DNA from: Symbiodinium natans
Taxonomy: Eukaryota > Sar > Dinophyceae > Suessiales > Symbiodiniaceae
Length of the DNA stretch: 64,000 nucleotides
Direction of reading: 5' to 3'
Assembly: GCA_905221605.1 (NCBI GenBank)
Contig: CAJNDS010002219.1
Location: 161,001-225,000 of the forward strand
Part shown: positions 22,691 through 35,827 of the stretch, piece by piece
How positions within the stretch are numbered: position 1 is the first letter of the stretch
Layout of the letters: each line of letters opens with the position of its first letter
The notes under the pieces: generated by a model
What the model saw: the letters and a program-made list of their open reading frames with translations, nothing else
What the model was told of the DNA's origin: nothing
Databases searched by the model: none
Translations under genes and position numbers: made by a program

Positions 22691-24771
22691 GTGAAATCTA
22701 TGCACGCTGATTCAAGCCACAAACTCTAAACCCTAACCCAGAAACCTTAAACCCTAAACCCTAAACCCTAAACCCTAAATCCTCAAGCCCTAATCCCTGA
22801 GGGTGTGGAATGGATACTCCGGGCTGCGGCAGACTTCATCTCTGGCGTCCCAGCCTTGTCCATCGACGTCTGCTGCACGCCAATGTTCTTCCAGACCTGC
22901 GCAAATACATTTAGGGCTTAGGGTTGTTTAGGGTTTAGGGTGTAGGGTGTAGGGTTTAGGGTTTAGGGTTTCGGGTTTAGGGTTTAGGGTTTAGGGTTTA
23001 GGGTTTAGGGTTTAGGGTTTAGGGTGTAGGGTGTAGGGTGTAGGGTTTAGGGTTTAGGGTTTAGGGCTACTAGACCCACGAGTAACCTAGGAATCAAAAG
23101 GGTGCCCTTTCTGGTTTCAAGGGGCTTATAGGGGAACCTAAACCCTAAGAGAAGGGAATAAGGACCTACTCTGGGTCCGAGACTACTTACAGTAAACTCC
23201 ATAAGGTTGGAACATGGTTTGCGGACGATGTAGTGCTGGGATTCCCTTTCGTAACCCTCTTGGGGTATGAGGATAATGATGTCTCAACTTTTGAGGTTTA
23301 GGGCTTCAGACTTGGGCCCGAAGTGTTGAAATGATCCTCTTGAGCCCACTACGGGCAAATAAGAAATAACCCCAAGGGCCTACTAGATACCCCATGCGTC
23401 CCCAAAGTGAACTCAAGAAGTGCCTAAGGAACTTCCCACGTCAACCGTACACGTGGTTCTTTGCTTTTTGCTTCTGTTTAAGGGGAAGGGAGGGTCGGGA
23501 GGGGTTAGCGCTCAGGGTTTAGGGTTTAGGGTTTAGGGCTTAGGGTTTAGGGTTTAGGGTTTGGGGTTTAGGGTCTAGGGTTTAGGGTGTTTCATCACGC
23601 ATGTCTCGCTGCGCCTGCTGGATGATGGCTTCGGCGTCGGGATCTCGGCTACTTCGTCGCTTCTCATCGTACTTGTAGAACCCCTGACAAAGGAATAGGG
23701 TTGAGTGTTTAGTGTTTAGTGTTTAGTGCTTAGGGTTTAGGGTTTAGGGTTTGGGGTTTAGGGTTTAGGGTTCAGGGTTTAGGGCGTAGGGTTTGTTTTA
23801 GGGTTTGGTTTCGGCTTGAGGGTTTAGGGTCTAGGGTTTGGGTTTGGTGCCAACTTCGGGTTCTTCAGACACAAACGGGGGTTTCCGCAAATAGGGTACC
23901 CTTTCTCATTCAATTTGGGGTTACCCTGTTTTGGTGAATGCCCAAATTTGATGGCTGTGCTGATCTCTCCGACCAGTGCTGACTCATGCCGGCACGTTGT
24001 CAGCAGAATTCGTCCCCGAAATCGCCAGCCAAAAACCTCTGGCAGATGCCTTGCCATTCTTCTGCCCGAAACGCTCAGCTTTGTACCTGTGCGCAAGGAT
24101 TTAATAAGATGGCCCTTGAAACCTTTTGAACAAGATTCCTAAATCTCATCCTCTTAAAACCAATAAAGGAAAACATAAAGTGTCCCAAGGGCCTGCCCTG
24201 ATGAGACTGCTTAGGGATTTGTATAGGGCCCTTCTGGGGGTATCGGTATCTTCTGATACCTCAGGGTAGCTACACGGTCCCTTAGTTTTGGCCCTTAAAC
24301 GGGGACCCCTTCTACACCCCTTGGAGACTCCATACAGCCCAAGGGCCCCTATTTCAGAACCCTTTAGAGGAGGTAAGGGACCACTTTAAGGGCCCAAAAA
24401 ACTACCCTGAGAGAAAGCCCACCCTGAACCCTAAACCCTAAACCCTAAACCCTAAACTCTAAACCCTAAACCCTAAACTCTAAACCCTAAACCCTAAACC
24501 CCCTTAGATAGCCTGTGAGGCTGGCTTGCCCGGGCTGTTTGTGATCTGGCCGTTCATTTGCAGGAGACGACAAGTTCAAAAAAAGGCTGCTGCTCATAGT
24601 CATCGTAGAGGATAGCAGATAGTAGATAGTAGATCGTAGATCGTAGATAGTAGATAGTAGGTAATAGATAGTAGATCATGGATAGTAGCAGATAATAGAT
24701 AGCAGATAGTAGATAGTAGATAGTAGGTAGTAGGTAGTAGGTAGTAGGCAGTGGTAGTGGTAGTGGTAGTG

Positions 24772-24845
<74 letters not shown>

Positions 24846-27800
24846 CGTAGTAGTAGGTAGTAGTCGTAGTAGTAGTAGTTTGTAGTAGTCTCCTGAGAGT
24901 TCAGGGAGCCTTGGACTGCCCGGAGATGTTCACTTTGTCGGCTTGGCAGGCATCTGAGGTCGCAACATTGCGTCGAAGACATTCTTGTCCGGCTGGGCAA
25001 GTCCCGCCCTAAGTCCACCAAGGGAGTCATACTCGGAACCCTAAGGACCTACCCCCAAGAGGTTCCCTTAACATACGCCTCAATATGGCCTTAAGATTGC
25101 CTTAAGAGGACCTTTAGAAAAGGGTCCCCAAACCTAAGGGTACAACCTTCGGGGTCCGAGGTAAAATCCCATGACTCCAAGAGCTTCGGCGCAAAGTCTG
25201 GGCTAAAAAAGGCCTTCGCCACTGGAGGCGACCATTTCTTCTTACGGTAAGAACACGAATGATCGCAAGTATAAGTCTCGATGCTTGCTCCAGAACTATA
25301 ATTTCTTCTTGTGATCGTCACAACCATGATCGTAAGTGTCAGTCTCGACCCTCGCTCAAACCTCAAAGGCAGGTGTTGGTCTCAAGCTCCAAGTGGCTTG
25401 GCGCGCTCGCGGCCAAAGAGGTCGATCCCCACCAGGTCGTTCATCCGAGATGGGCCCATGCGCATGCCGTACGCCTCTCTGGGCTTAGGGTTTAGGGGTC
25501 ACCCTAAACCCGAAACCCTGAAACCTAGACACCCTAAACCCTGACCCTAAACCCTACACCCAGAGTTCAGGATTTGGAGTGTCGGTAATACAGTACCCGG
25601 ATGAGGCCACGCAAGGCCAGCTTCAAGAACTGAGGACAGGTACAGATAGGCTTCCTGCAAAGCGGTGGCCGCATCAGATGTGCTTGCTAGCTCTGCATCA
25701 CAATCAGAGTTTAGGGTTTAGGGTTTAGGGTTTAGGTTCCTTGCACACACTTGTATGACTCGCCAAGGCACTACATAGGGAAGGGCACCAATTCCCACGT
25801 GCCATGTTAAGAGCCAGTAAGTCAACCTACGTTCACGGTCAAACCCTAACCCTAACCCTAACCCTACACCCTACACCCTACACCCTACACCCTACACCCT
25901 ACACCCTACACCCTAAACCCTAAACCCTAAACCCTAAACCCTAAACCCTAAACCCTAAATCCTAAACCCTAAACCCTAAACCCTAAACCCTAAACCCTAA
26001 ACCCTAAACCCTAGCTTCGTTTCTCAAACTCCTTAACAGCATAACCCTAAACCCTAACTTCGTTTCTCAAATTCCTTAACAGCATCCCAGAGGTGGCTCT
26101 CCGTTCCTGGCCTCGGCGGCGTCGTCAATTTCGTGGGGCAGCAAGCCTCCATGAGAGCTCGGGGTAGGGTTTAGGGTTTAGGGTTTAGGGTTTAGGGTTT
26201 AGGGTTTAGGGTTTAGGGTTTAGGGTTTAGGGCTTAGGGTTTAGGGTTTCGGGTTTCGGGTTTAGGGTTTAGGGTTTAGGGTTTAGGGTTTAGGGTTTAG
26301 GGTTTAGGGTTTAGGGTTTCGGGTTTAGGGCTTAGGGCTTAGGGTTTAGGGATTAGGGTTTAGGGTTTAGGATTGAGGGTTAGGGTTTAGGGTTTAGGGC
26401 TTAGGGCTTAGGTTTACGGTACACAGAACGATGCTCCCCTTGGGAACCATCTCAAGTATGTTTTTTCAATTGTTAAGATGTTGATACCCTAAACCCTAAA
26501 CCCTCAACCCTAAACCCTAAACCATAAACCCTAAACCCTAAAATGCCCGTGACCCATGCTTTGGAGTTTAACCCCTCAAGGAGTCAAAGAGAGCACTAAT
26601 GGGTTGAATGTGTTGCCTAGGTATAACAGGGTGACGTTTTAGGTTAACTGGGGGTTTCTTACAAGTCCCTAAACCATTAATTCGAAACCCTAAACCCTCC
26701 AAACAGGGATGAGGGTGCCACTGGGCATCCTAGTATATGTGGATGTGGAGCGAGGTGTTTCTGTGATGCTTCAGTAAGGGCTCAAGAAGCGCGAAAGAGC
26801 CTGCGAGAAACTCGGGATGAGTCTACTTAGGAAGCAAAGTTCAAGGACGGAGAAAGACCTACATGCAGAAAAGCGCAACCACGCCCTAAAGCCTAAACCC
26901 TGTCTCCGCTGGCCCTGCCTTTGTGCAGCAGGTAAGGAAACCCGGAGACGCCCATGACCTGAGCGTCAGCAAATCACCCAACGTACTGAGCCCAGGCCTC
27001 AAGCGAAGAACGAAGCGGCTAGGGCTTTGGTTTTTTTTTGGGGGGGGGGGGGGGGAATATAGGGGCCTTAATGACTAGAATAGGGTTTTGGGGGTCATTT
27101 TTGCAGAATTTTCTAGGGGCCCTTAGGGAATACTAGGTAGTACTTCTTCCGACCCCTATAGCGATCGCTTAGCGCTTCGGGCTTACTTGGAGGTTCATGG
27201 CACTCATTCCCCAACGATAACTGTACTTAGAACTGTGCTTATAACCATCTTAGGGCACTTAAGGGGCTTATAAGTGGGCTATGTTATAAGTAGGTTATAA
27301 GTACAGTTAAAATATTTTAATAAGTACCATGAACCTCCAAGTAGGGGGTCCTAAACCCCAAACCCCAAACCCTAAACCCTAAACACTAAACACTAAACCC
27401 TAAACCCTAAACCTTAGGGGTAGGTAAAACCCCAAGATACCCAGGGCCGAGAAACTCGATTCGCGATGAAGCCGCTGCAGTTGCCGACCAAGCAGGTGAC
27501 CTGCTGTGGTGGGGGGGCTTAGGGTTTAGGGCTTAGGGTTTAGGGTAGGGCTTAGGGCTTAGGGTGTAGGATTTCGGGCTTAGGCTTTAGGGATTAGAGG
27601 GCTTAGGGTTTTTAAAAACGGTGGGTAGTGTTTGTGAGGAGGCTTCAAGTGCCGCACGGGCTGAGGCGTCTGGGGGTTTAGGGTTGAGGGTTTAGGGTTT
27701 ACTGTAGGGCTTAGGGCTTGTTAGGCGAAAATTGCTGAAACCCAGCAGGCAGCCGTCGCGCAATCTGCCATCCCCCATTCCCCGGCCCCGTGGGGGTTTA

Positions 27801-30800
27801 CGATAATCGGTGTACCCAATGAGGTCCTGTTGATATGGGGATCCTACGATTTGGGTTTAGGGTTTAGGGTTTAGGGTTTAGGGTTTAGGGTTTAGGGTTT
27901 AGGGTTTAGGGTTTAGGGTTTAGGGTTTAGGGTTTAGGGTTTAGGGTTTAGGGTTTAGGGTTTAGGGTTTAGGGTTTAGGGTTTAGGGTTTAGGTTAGGG
28001 TTTAGGGTTTAGGGTTTAGGGTTTAGGGTTTAGGGTTTAGGGTTTAGGGTTTAGGGTTTAGGGTTTAGGGTTTAGGGTTTAGGGTTTAGGGTTTAGGGTT
28101 TAGGGTTTAGCTCCCACGTAGCTTCGAAAGACAAAGCCGCCCTTCCGGCAGGGCCGGAAGGGGATCAGGGACCCTTCCAACCACCAAAAACTGAACTCCT
28201 AAACGCCAGGATCACAAAACCCCCAACTCCAAACCTGTCAACCCTAAACCTTACGGCCGAGCCCCAAAACCTAAACACAAAACCCTAAACCCTAAAATCC
28301 TAAACCCTAAACCCAAAACCCAAGGCCTTCTTCAGCTTCGAGCCGAAGGCCATGGCCGTGGCAATGGTGTCGGGGGACTTGGCGATTGCGGTCCGATGAT
28401 GGTGCGAAAGCTTTGGGTGTATTCAGGGATGGCTTAGGGTTTAGGGTTTAGGGTTTAGGGTTTAGGGTTTCGGGTTTAGGGTTTAGGGTTCTAGGTTCTA
28501 GGGTTTAGGGTTGCTAGGGTTGCTAGGGTTGCTGGGGTTGCTAGGGTTGCTGGGGTTGCTAGGGGGCCTCCTCACCCCCATCAAAAAATGTTGTTTCTTG
28601 AAATCCGAAAGACAGCTGCGTCGCCACTGCCACTTGGCACTTCCTTAAAAACATCATGCGCGAAAGCGAAGCACTAAAGCAAGAGCAACAATATAAACGA
28701 GGCAGGTACGACCATGCCCTGGAGTTCGAGTGGGCAGTCGGGCTCCTGAAGCGGCAAGAAGAAAAGCAAACATAAAGGCCCTCAATTAGGGAACGACACT
28801 CACAGTCCTGGCAGAAAACCTGCAGCTGGTCCTTCAAACCAGCACTACATGCAACAAGAAAGAATCAAGGAACCAAAAGTCCAAGGAACCGCTAAGGCCG
28901 CGTCGAATTGCGTGGCCTCGAAAGTTCGCAACCACACCACTCCAAGTCAATAGATAGAAGTCTTGGAACAGAGAACGAGATAGGGCGTTGACGTTGTTCT
29001 CCAGCCACGGAGACGGCGCCGCCTAGAAACACATCAGATATGACACATCAGTCACGCAACCTATAATGATTCACGAAGAACACTGAAATAGATTATATAC
29101 GAGGCAGGTGCCGCAAAAGCTTCCAGCTCTGCCGGACAAACCGGCTCCTGAATCAGCAAGAAAAACAAGCATAAAGGCCTCTAATTAAACTATGGAACGA
29201 GAAAACAAAGAAACCACCCCAGACTAAAGCAGCAACCGTCCTCGGGAAAGAGCTCCAACTGCTCCTTTGACCAGGACACAGCATCACATGAAACACATCC
29301 AAGGACAAAAACAATCGTAGGGGCAGGACCAATGCACGAACAAGGGACAGTAAAGACCGTAAAAAAACGAGGCGCTGCCACTGCAGCGTCGGAAGACATG
29401 GCCTTAGTGCAACAATAGTACAAACCCGCAAAAAAAACATGATCAAGGCACATAAGCCAGCAACGCCATGCGGAATAGCAGGAGGAGGATGGTCCTCAAG
29501 CAAGTCGAACAACAGCAACAACTACGGATGCCAAACCACTAACTCCAACCACGCACCATTCAACTGAACTAATCAAGGCAAGCCACCGGGCCGTACGAGA
29601 CCGGGTAGACAGCCTCCGCAAGGGTCCACTCCTCATTCGCAGCTGAAATAGCAACACCAGCTTGCAAACATACACCACGAACTAACAAACCCCATCACTA
29701 AACCAAGTAAAGTTTCCAGGTCGGGGCCGTCCAGAATGACCTTAAATGCACAGACTCAGAACCACCCCAGAAGCCTGTAATTCTTGCAATTCAGGCACAC
29801 GATCGTGGCTATCCGGCAGCGCCTCGCTTGCGAAGGTAAGACAACTCAGCAATCCAAAGCCTTCAGAAAACCAGAACTGGCCAGGAAAAGCCAGAGCACA
29901 AGACACCAAGCACCTTAAAGCATCCAAGTAGCCATCGCCACAGCCACCAACGAGAACATCAATCCTGCCAAAGAAGCTGAGAAACAACAACACACGCAAA
30001 TTGAAAACATAATGCACACACAAATTGAACAGTCGACAGTATAAACGGCTCCTCGAGACATGGCCAAAAGTGCGCAGCAGCTGGGGACTAGGAAATTGAT
30101 GCTTCGCGGCGAAGAGCTTAGAGCCGAAATCACTGCAGAACGAGCAATCAAAGCTCAGCAAGAAAGGGCATAGAATAAGAGAAAGAGTCGCGCGTGCGGA
30201 CAAACAGCAAGACAAGAAGATGAAGAAGAAGGACTCGACAAGCTAACGTCAGAGATGTCTATGCCTGTGAAACTCTGTGCAAAAGGCGCACAGATCGTGA
30301 TCCGAAACCATAAATCATAGAACGCCGAAACCTGAAACCCCAAAACCCTAAACTCTTCTCCCTAAAACCCGAAACCCTGTGTTCCCAAGAAAAAAGACAG
30401 AGACACATTCCATTGCACACACACACACACACAATCAGCATCTCTGTTTCTCTTTATCTCTTTCTCTTTCTCCCTTCCAAACCTTCCTGGAACTGCCAGG
30501 AACCTTCCAGCAGCTTTCCTCGAAACTTTCCAAACGTCCTTCCCGGCCTTCCCGGAACCTTCACCGCCCGCCCAGCTTTCCAAAACCGCGGCCTCCACTC
30601 GACGGCTCCATACGGCTCCGCTGCGCTACCGAAAAGCAAGGCCCGACTGTTGCCAATGTTCAAAACAAAAGAGACTGTGAAAACAGCTCTCCCGACATAC
30701 CCTCCAAGACCCTCTAAGAGGGGCCAACATAGCCTCCAGACCCCACCACCCCGGAGGTAGCTGCCACGGCGCCTTGCGACCTTTGTTAAGGAGGTGTCCT

Positions 30801-31445
30801 TCCCCTGTAGGGATACCCTTCCTCCGATAGAGCAACACAAGCATCAGTCCAACGATGATTTTCCGAAAGCAACCCAGAACCTACTACAACCAAGCAACAG
30901 GCAATCCTGCAGACAATGAGGGCTCCTCAGCATCAATCACACATACCGTTCGGTTTTCAGGGGCACGTCCACTGCACCCAAAAAAACACCTGCCAATGGC
31001 ATCCCTGCTCCTCTCCTTTCCCCCCCTTTCTCATGTTCAAAAGGCCCCCTCCCCTAAAAATGGTTTCTGAAGCCTGTGCCTTAAAGCTTTGTTTCAAGCC
31101 TTTTCAAGCCTCATTAAAATCTTCCGGTATCCCAGACGGCTCTCCCGACTATGGCCCGTGTTTTTGTTTCCGGGGAAACAAAAACACGTTCCGGGACAGT
31201 CAGCCCCCCTCTCGAAAGAGGGATGCTGCCGCGGCGTCCCAAACCGCGACCCCCATCTGAAGGCCTCTCCCACCCCAACCCCAAATCCAGCCGGATCCCC
31301 AGCCCCAGCCCCAGCCCCAGCCCGAGCCACAAATGCGTGCGTCACGAAGATAATAAAAACAAAGAGGAACCAGTGAGAGGGTGAGAGAGGGTGAGAAACA
31401 GTGGAAGAATGGGTGTGGTCTCTCTCTCTCTCTCTCCCTCTCCCT

Positions 31446-31496
<51 letters not shown>

Positions 31497-34400
31497 TGTT
31501 TCCCTCTCTCTCTCACACACACACACCAACAGAAACCAATCACGCTCGCCCGACGCTCCCTCCCTTTCATTTTACACGCGCGTGGAGAAAATGCGCTCGA
31601 AGGGCAGCCTTGTAAAATTGCACAAAAAAGATTACGGCGCTAAAGAAAGCAGCCTTAAAAAAACAATTAAACACACTACAGCCCAGGGGGGCTAATTTAA
31701 GGGCCAGACCCGCAGTAGTCAACGACCCCATTTGCTCATCTAATTTGACCAATGACTGAAAGTGCACGTGCCCATGAGCTACGACTAGATGAATAATACA
31801 TACGAAAAAGATGAGCAAAGGGGCTAGGCCCGTGAAAGTGGACCTCAAATGCACCATTCCCTTTAACCCCTTCCCTAATCTTCAACCATCGAGTGTAGGG
31901 GTTTAGGGAGCTTGCGGTCTATGGCGTTTAGGGAGTGGTTTAGGGTTGAGGGGTTTATGGAGCATGGGGCAAAAGCTTTGGAGGTATTCAGGGTGGCTTA
32001 GGGTTTAGGGGTTTATAGGGTTTGGGTTTATAGGGCTCAGGGTTTGAGTGGTACGAGTCAACGAAGCGACGTTGCCACCACTAGCATGGCTAAGAGATCC
32101 CTGAAGGTTTTAGGGTTTAGGGTTTGGGGTTTAGGGTTTAGGGTTTAGGGTTTAGGGATGCGCATCTCCTAACTGCCATCCAAGTAGCCGTGCGAGGACC
32201 TCGCACGTTCCTGAGCTCCCAGCAAGCAGAGAATGAAGGCACCCTAAACCCTAAACCCTAAACCCCAAACCCCAAGCCCTAAACCCTAAAGCCTAAACCA
32301 GGCGCATCGGAGTTCAAGGAAGATCCGGAAAAGAAGCGCCATCCTCCTGGAAGCATACTGGTATTTCCCAAGATAAAGGTACCCTTTCATACCCCAAATA
32401 GAAAAAGTAGGGTTCAGGGTTTAGGGTTTAGGGTTTAACGTTTAGGGTTAAGCCCCATACTGATGCTTTCGGGCCGCTCCAGCAATCGCATGACGTTGGC
32501 TGGGGAGAAGAAGTGACCTGCGGATCTGCCCAAGCAAACCAAAGCATCCCAGGGCATCTGAGTAGGCTCCTAAACTACGGTCTCTTTTTTGGTCCCTAAA
32601 CCCTAAACCCTAAACCCTAAACCCTAAACCCTAAACCCGAAACCCTAAACCCTAAAACTTTTTTTTAAGGGGAATCACCGACAAGGGACCCTAGTTTAGA
32701 AAACTACCGATCCCACTCAAGGAAGCAACACCAGCAGTGAAAGCCGAGCTCCCGACAGCCGATGACATCCTCGAAAGCTTCGAAAGAAGCACAAAGAGAA
32801 AGCATGGGGCTTAGGGTTTAGGGTTTAGGGTTTGTTTAGGGTTTAGGGTTTAGGGTTTAGGGTTTAGGGTTTAGGGTTTAGGGTTTAGGGTTTTGGGTTT
32901 TGGGTTTGGGGTTTAGGGTTCAGGCTCCAAGCTTTAGGGTTCAGGGTTTAGGGTTTAGGACAGCAACCCTAGGAAGGCAAGGCCCCCCCCCCCCTCCTCA
33001 CCCTAAACCCTAAACCCTAAATCCCTAAACCCTAAACCCTAAACCCTAAACCCTAAATCCCTAAGTCCCCAAATCCCTAAATCCCTAAGTCCCTAAGTCC
33101 CTAAGTCTCTAAACCCCTAAACCCCTAAATCCCTGAATCCCTAAACCCTAAAGGCGCTACCGGAGCAAAAACCCTAAACCCTAAACCCTAAACCCTAAAC
33201 CCTAAACCCTAAACCCTAAACCCTAAACCCTAAACCGTGCGCGTCCTGGGGGCGCTTGGTCGCCCCCGCAATCTCGTCGATGTTGAGGTAGCTCGTGTTG
33301 GAGGCCAGGATGCTGCCTCCGCGTGTTCGCATGCTAGGTCGCAAAAGAGGAAGAGCCATATATATATATATATATATATAAGTAAAAAAGTATATATATA
33401 TATACATACATATATAGAGATATGCATATGAAAGCGTATGCGAAAGTACTGTATACAGATATATATATATATATATATATACATGTGTATATATCATGCG
33501 CATATGGTATGAAAGATCGATACATATGTGGGTGTGTATATATATATATATACCCGAGACGTATTTGCTCAACGTTTCGGGGTTTGGGGGTCTTTGGCTC
33601 AAGACGCGCCTGGCTTGCACACCTGGTCCAGTGTTGCAAAGATTTTCTTCTTCAGATCCATGTTCTCGAACACTGCCTGGAGGAAGGGAGAGAGAGCGAA
33701 AGAGAGAGAGAGAGAGAGCGAGAGATAGAGAGCGAGAGAAAGAAATAAAGAAAGAAAGAAAGAAAGAGATAAAGAGATAAAGAGATAAAGAGATAAAGAG
33801 ATAAAGAGATAAAGAGATACACCCATCTCATCGAGACGATCTTCTACGAACTGCTTAAGAACACCCCGCAAAACAACCCTTAAAAACACCCAAATACTAT
33901 ATAATCCTTTCAAAGGAACCCCCAAAAGGGTACCCCTTTTCTTGAAACCCCCAAATAGGCAGATAGGTCTAGGGGGTCTAGGGTTTAGGGTCTAGGGTTT
34001 AGGGTTGAGGGTTTAGGGTTTAGGGTTTAGGGTTTAAGGTTTAGGGGCATCCAGCCTCCACCACGATGTCACACTGAGAGAGGGCATCATAGGAGGTCGC
34101 GGCCGTGATGTTTGAAAGCAGCTTGTCCACCTGCTCCTGTCTGGGCTTTGGTTTGGGGTTTGGGGTTTGGGGTTTAGGGTCTAGGGTTTAGGGTTTAGGT
34201 TTAAGGTTTAGGGTTTAGGTTTAAGGTTTAGGGTTTAGGGTTTAGGCTTTAGGCTTTAGGCTTTCGGCTTTAGGGTTTCGGGTTCAATCTGCAAGTGTCT
34301 GCAAGGGCCAGCCCACACCTGTCGGCGTCGCTTGGGCTGAAGGGCATGAGGAAGGTATGAACATGATTTGTCACAAGGTTCACCCCTAAACCCTAAAACC

Positions 34401-35782
34401 CTGAAACCCTGAAACCCAAAAATCCTAGAACCCTAAAACCCTAAAACCCTAAAACCCTAAAACCCTAACACCCAAAAATCCTAAAACCCTAAGACCCTAA
34501 AACCTTAAAACCCTACAACCCTAAAACCCTAAAGCCCTAAAATCCTAAAACCTTAAACCCCTAAAACCCTACAACCCTAAAACCCTAAAACCCTAAAACC
34601 CTAAAGCCCTAAGCCCTAAGCCCTACACCCTAAACCCTAAAACCCTAAAACCCTAAACCCTAAACCCTAAATCCTAAACCCTAAACCTTAAACCCAGCAG
34701 TACCGGAATTCCTGGGCTGAAGGGCACAGCCCCCCCAACCGTGTCCTGAGACTTCGACTTCCTCTCCACGCTTCTGGCATAGTTCTGCTTGATGACCTGT
34801 AGGGTTTAGGGTTTAGGGTTTAGGGTTTAGGGCTTAGGGTTTAGGGTTTAGGGTTTAGGGTTTAGGGTTTAGGGTTTAGGGTTTAGGGTTTAGGGTTTAG
34901 GGTTTAGGGTTTAGGGTTTAGGGGGACCTGAGCCTGAAAAAACTCAGTAGCGCCCAGATGAGACCGAAAGAGCCGGCATCTAAGGCCCCGGGCTTTCATG
35001 CCCCTCTCCAGGTTCTTCTGATCCACATCCAAAAGCACCACCTCATTTTCTAGACCCAGGAGTATCCTAGGAATAGAAAGGGGTTTTTGGGTTCAGGGTT
35101 TAGGGTTTAGGGGTTTCGGGTTTAGGGCTTAGGGTTTAGGGCTTAGGGTTTAGGGTTTAGGGTTTACTGTTTTTGTTTTAAGGGGATTCTTAGGGAACCC
35201 CAACCCTAAAAGAAGGGCCTACTCCGGGTGCTAATCTTTTTTGGGTTCTTAGGGGGGTAGTAGGGAGTATTAGGGAACCTTGGGTTCACCCCCCTTGAAC
35301 CTCCCCTCCCTTAAGAACCCTATAAGCATCCTCTTTGAGCTTCGGATTTGGGAGTTTAGTTCAGGGAGAGGGAGTTTTGGGAGCTTGGGTTTAGGGTTTA
35401 GAGTTTAGGGTTTTTAGGTTTAGGGTTTAGGGCTGTTTAGGGTTTAGGTCTTAGTGTGGAGCTTGGGTTTAGGGTTTTTTGGAGGCATATACTAACACGC
35501 GGCGCCGCATGGCATAACGAATCAACGGGCATCTTCTTCCCACCTCCTGCCCTAGGTGACTTGAACTGTGGTTTGCGAGACATACACAAAACTGACAACA
35601 CACACACACACACACACCCACGCACGCACGCACGCGCACGCGCACGCGCACGCGCACGCGCACGCGCACGCGCACGCGCACGCGCACGCGCACGCGCACA
35701 CGCGCACGCGCACGCGCACGCGCACACGCACGCGCACACGCACACGCACGCGCACGCGCACGCGCACACGCACGCGCACACA

Positions 35783-35827
<45 letters not shown>

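Noticed and set aside
24554-25030. 158-codon ORF rich in L and Y
   Set aside because: Translation of the TAG trinucleotide array. The true coding piece inside its range is the short exon at 24952-25008 in another frame.
27610-27672. Exon-like island [14 protein letters not shown] (minus)
   Set aside because: Exon 25 (SKLKK) joins exon 26 (VTCLVGNC) directly as in the family, so this island is not needed.
28559-31860. Many 60-158-codon ORFs
   Set aside because: Open on both strands in overlapping places, purine- or pyrimidine-rich, with no conserved motif or splice-bounded exon recognised.
34290-34385. Exon-like island between exons 19 and 20
   Set aside because: KSKSQ joins EQVDKLL in phase 0 as expected; no motif in the island.
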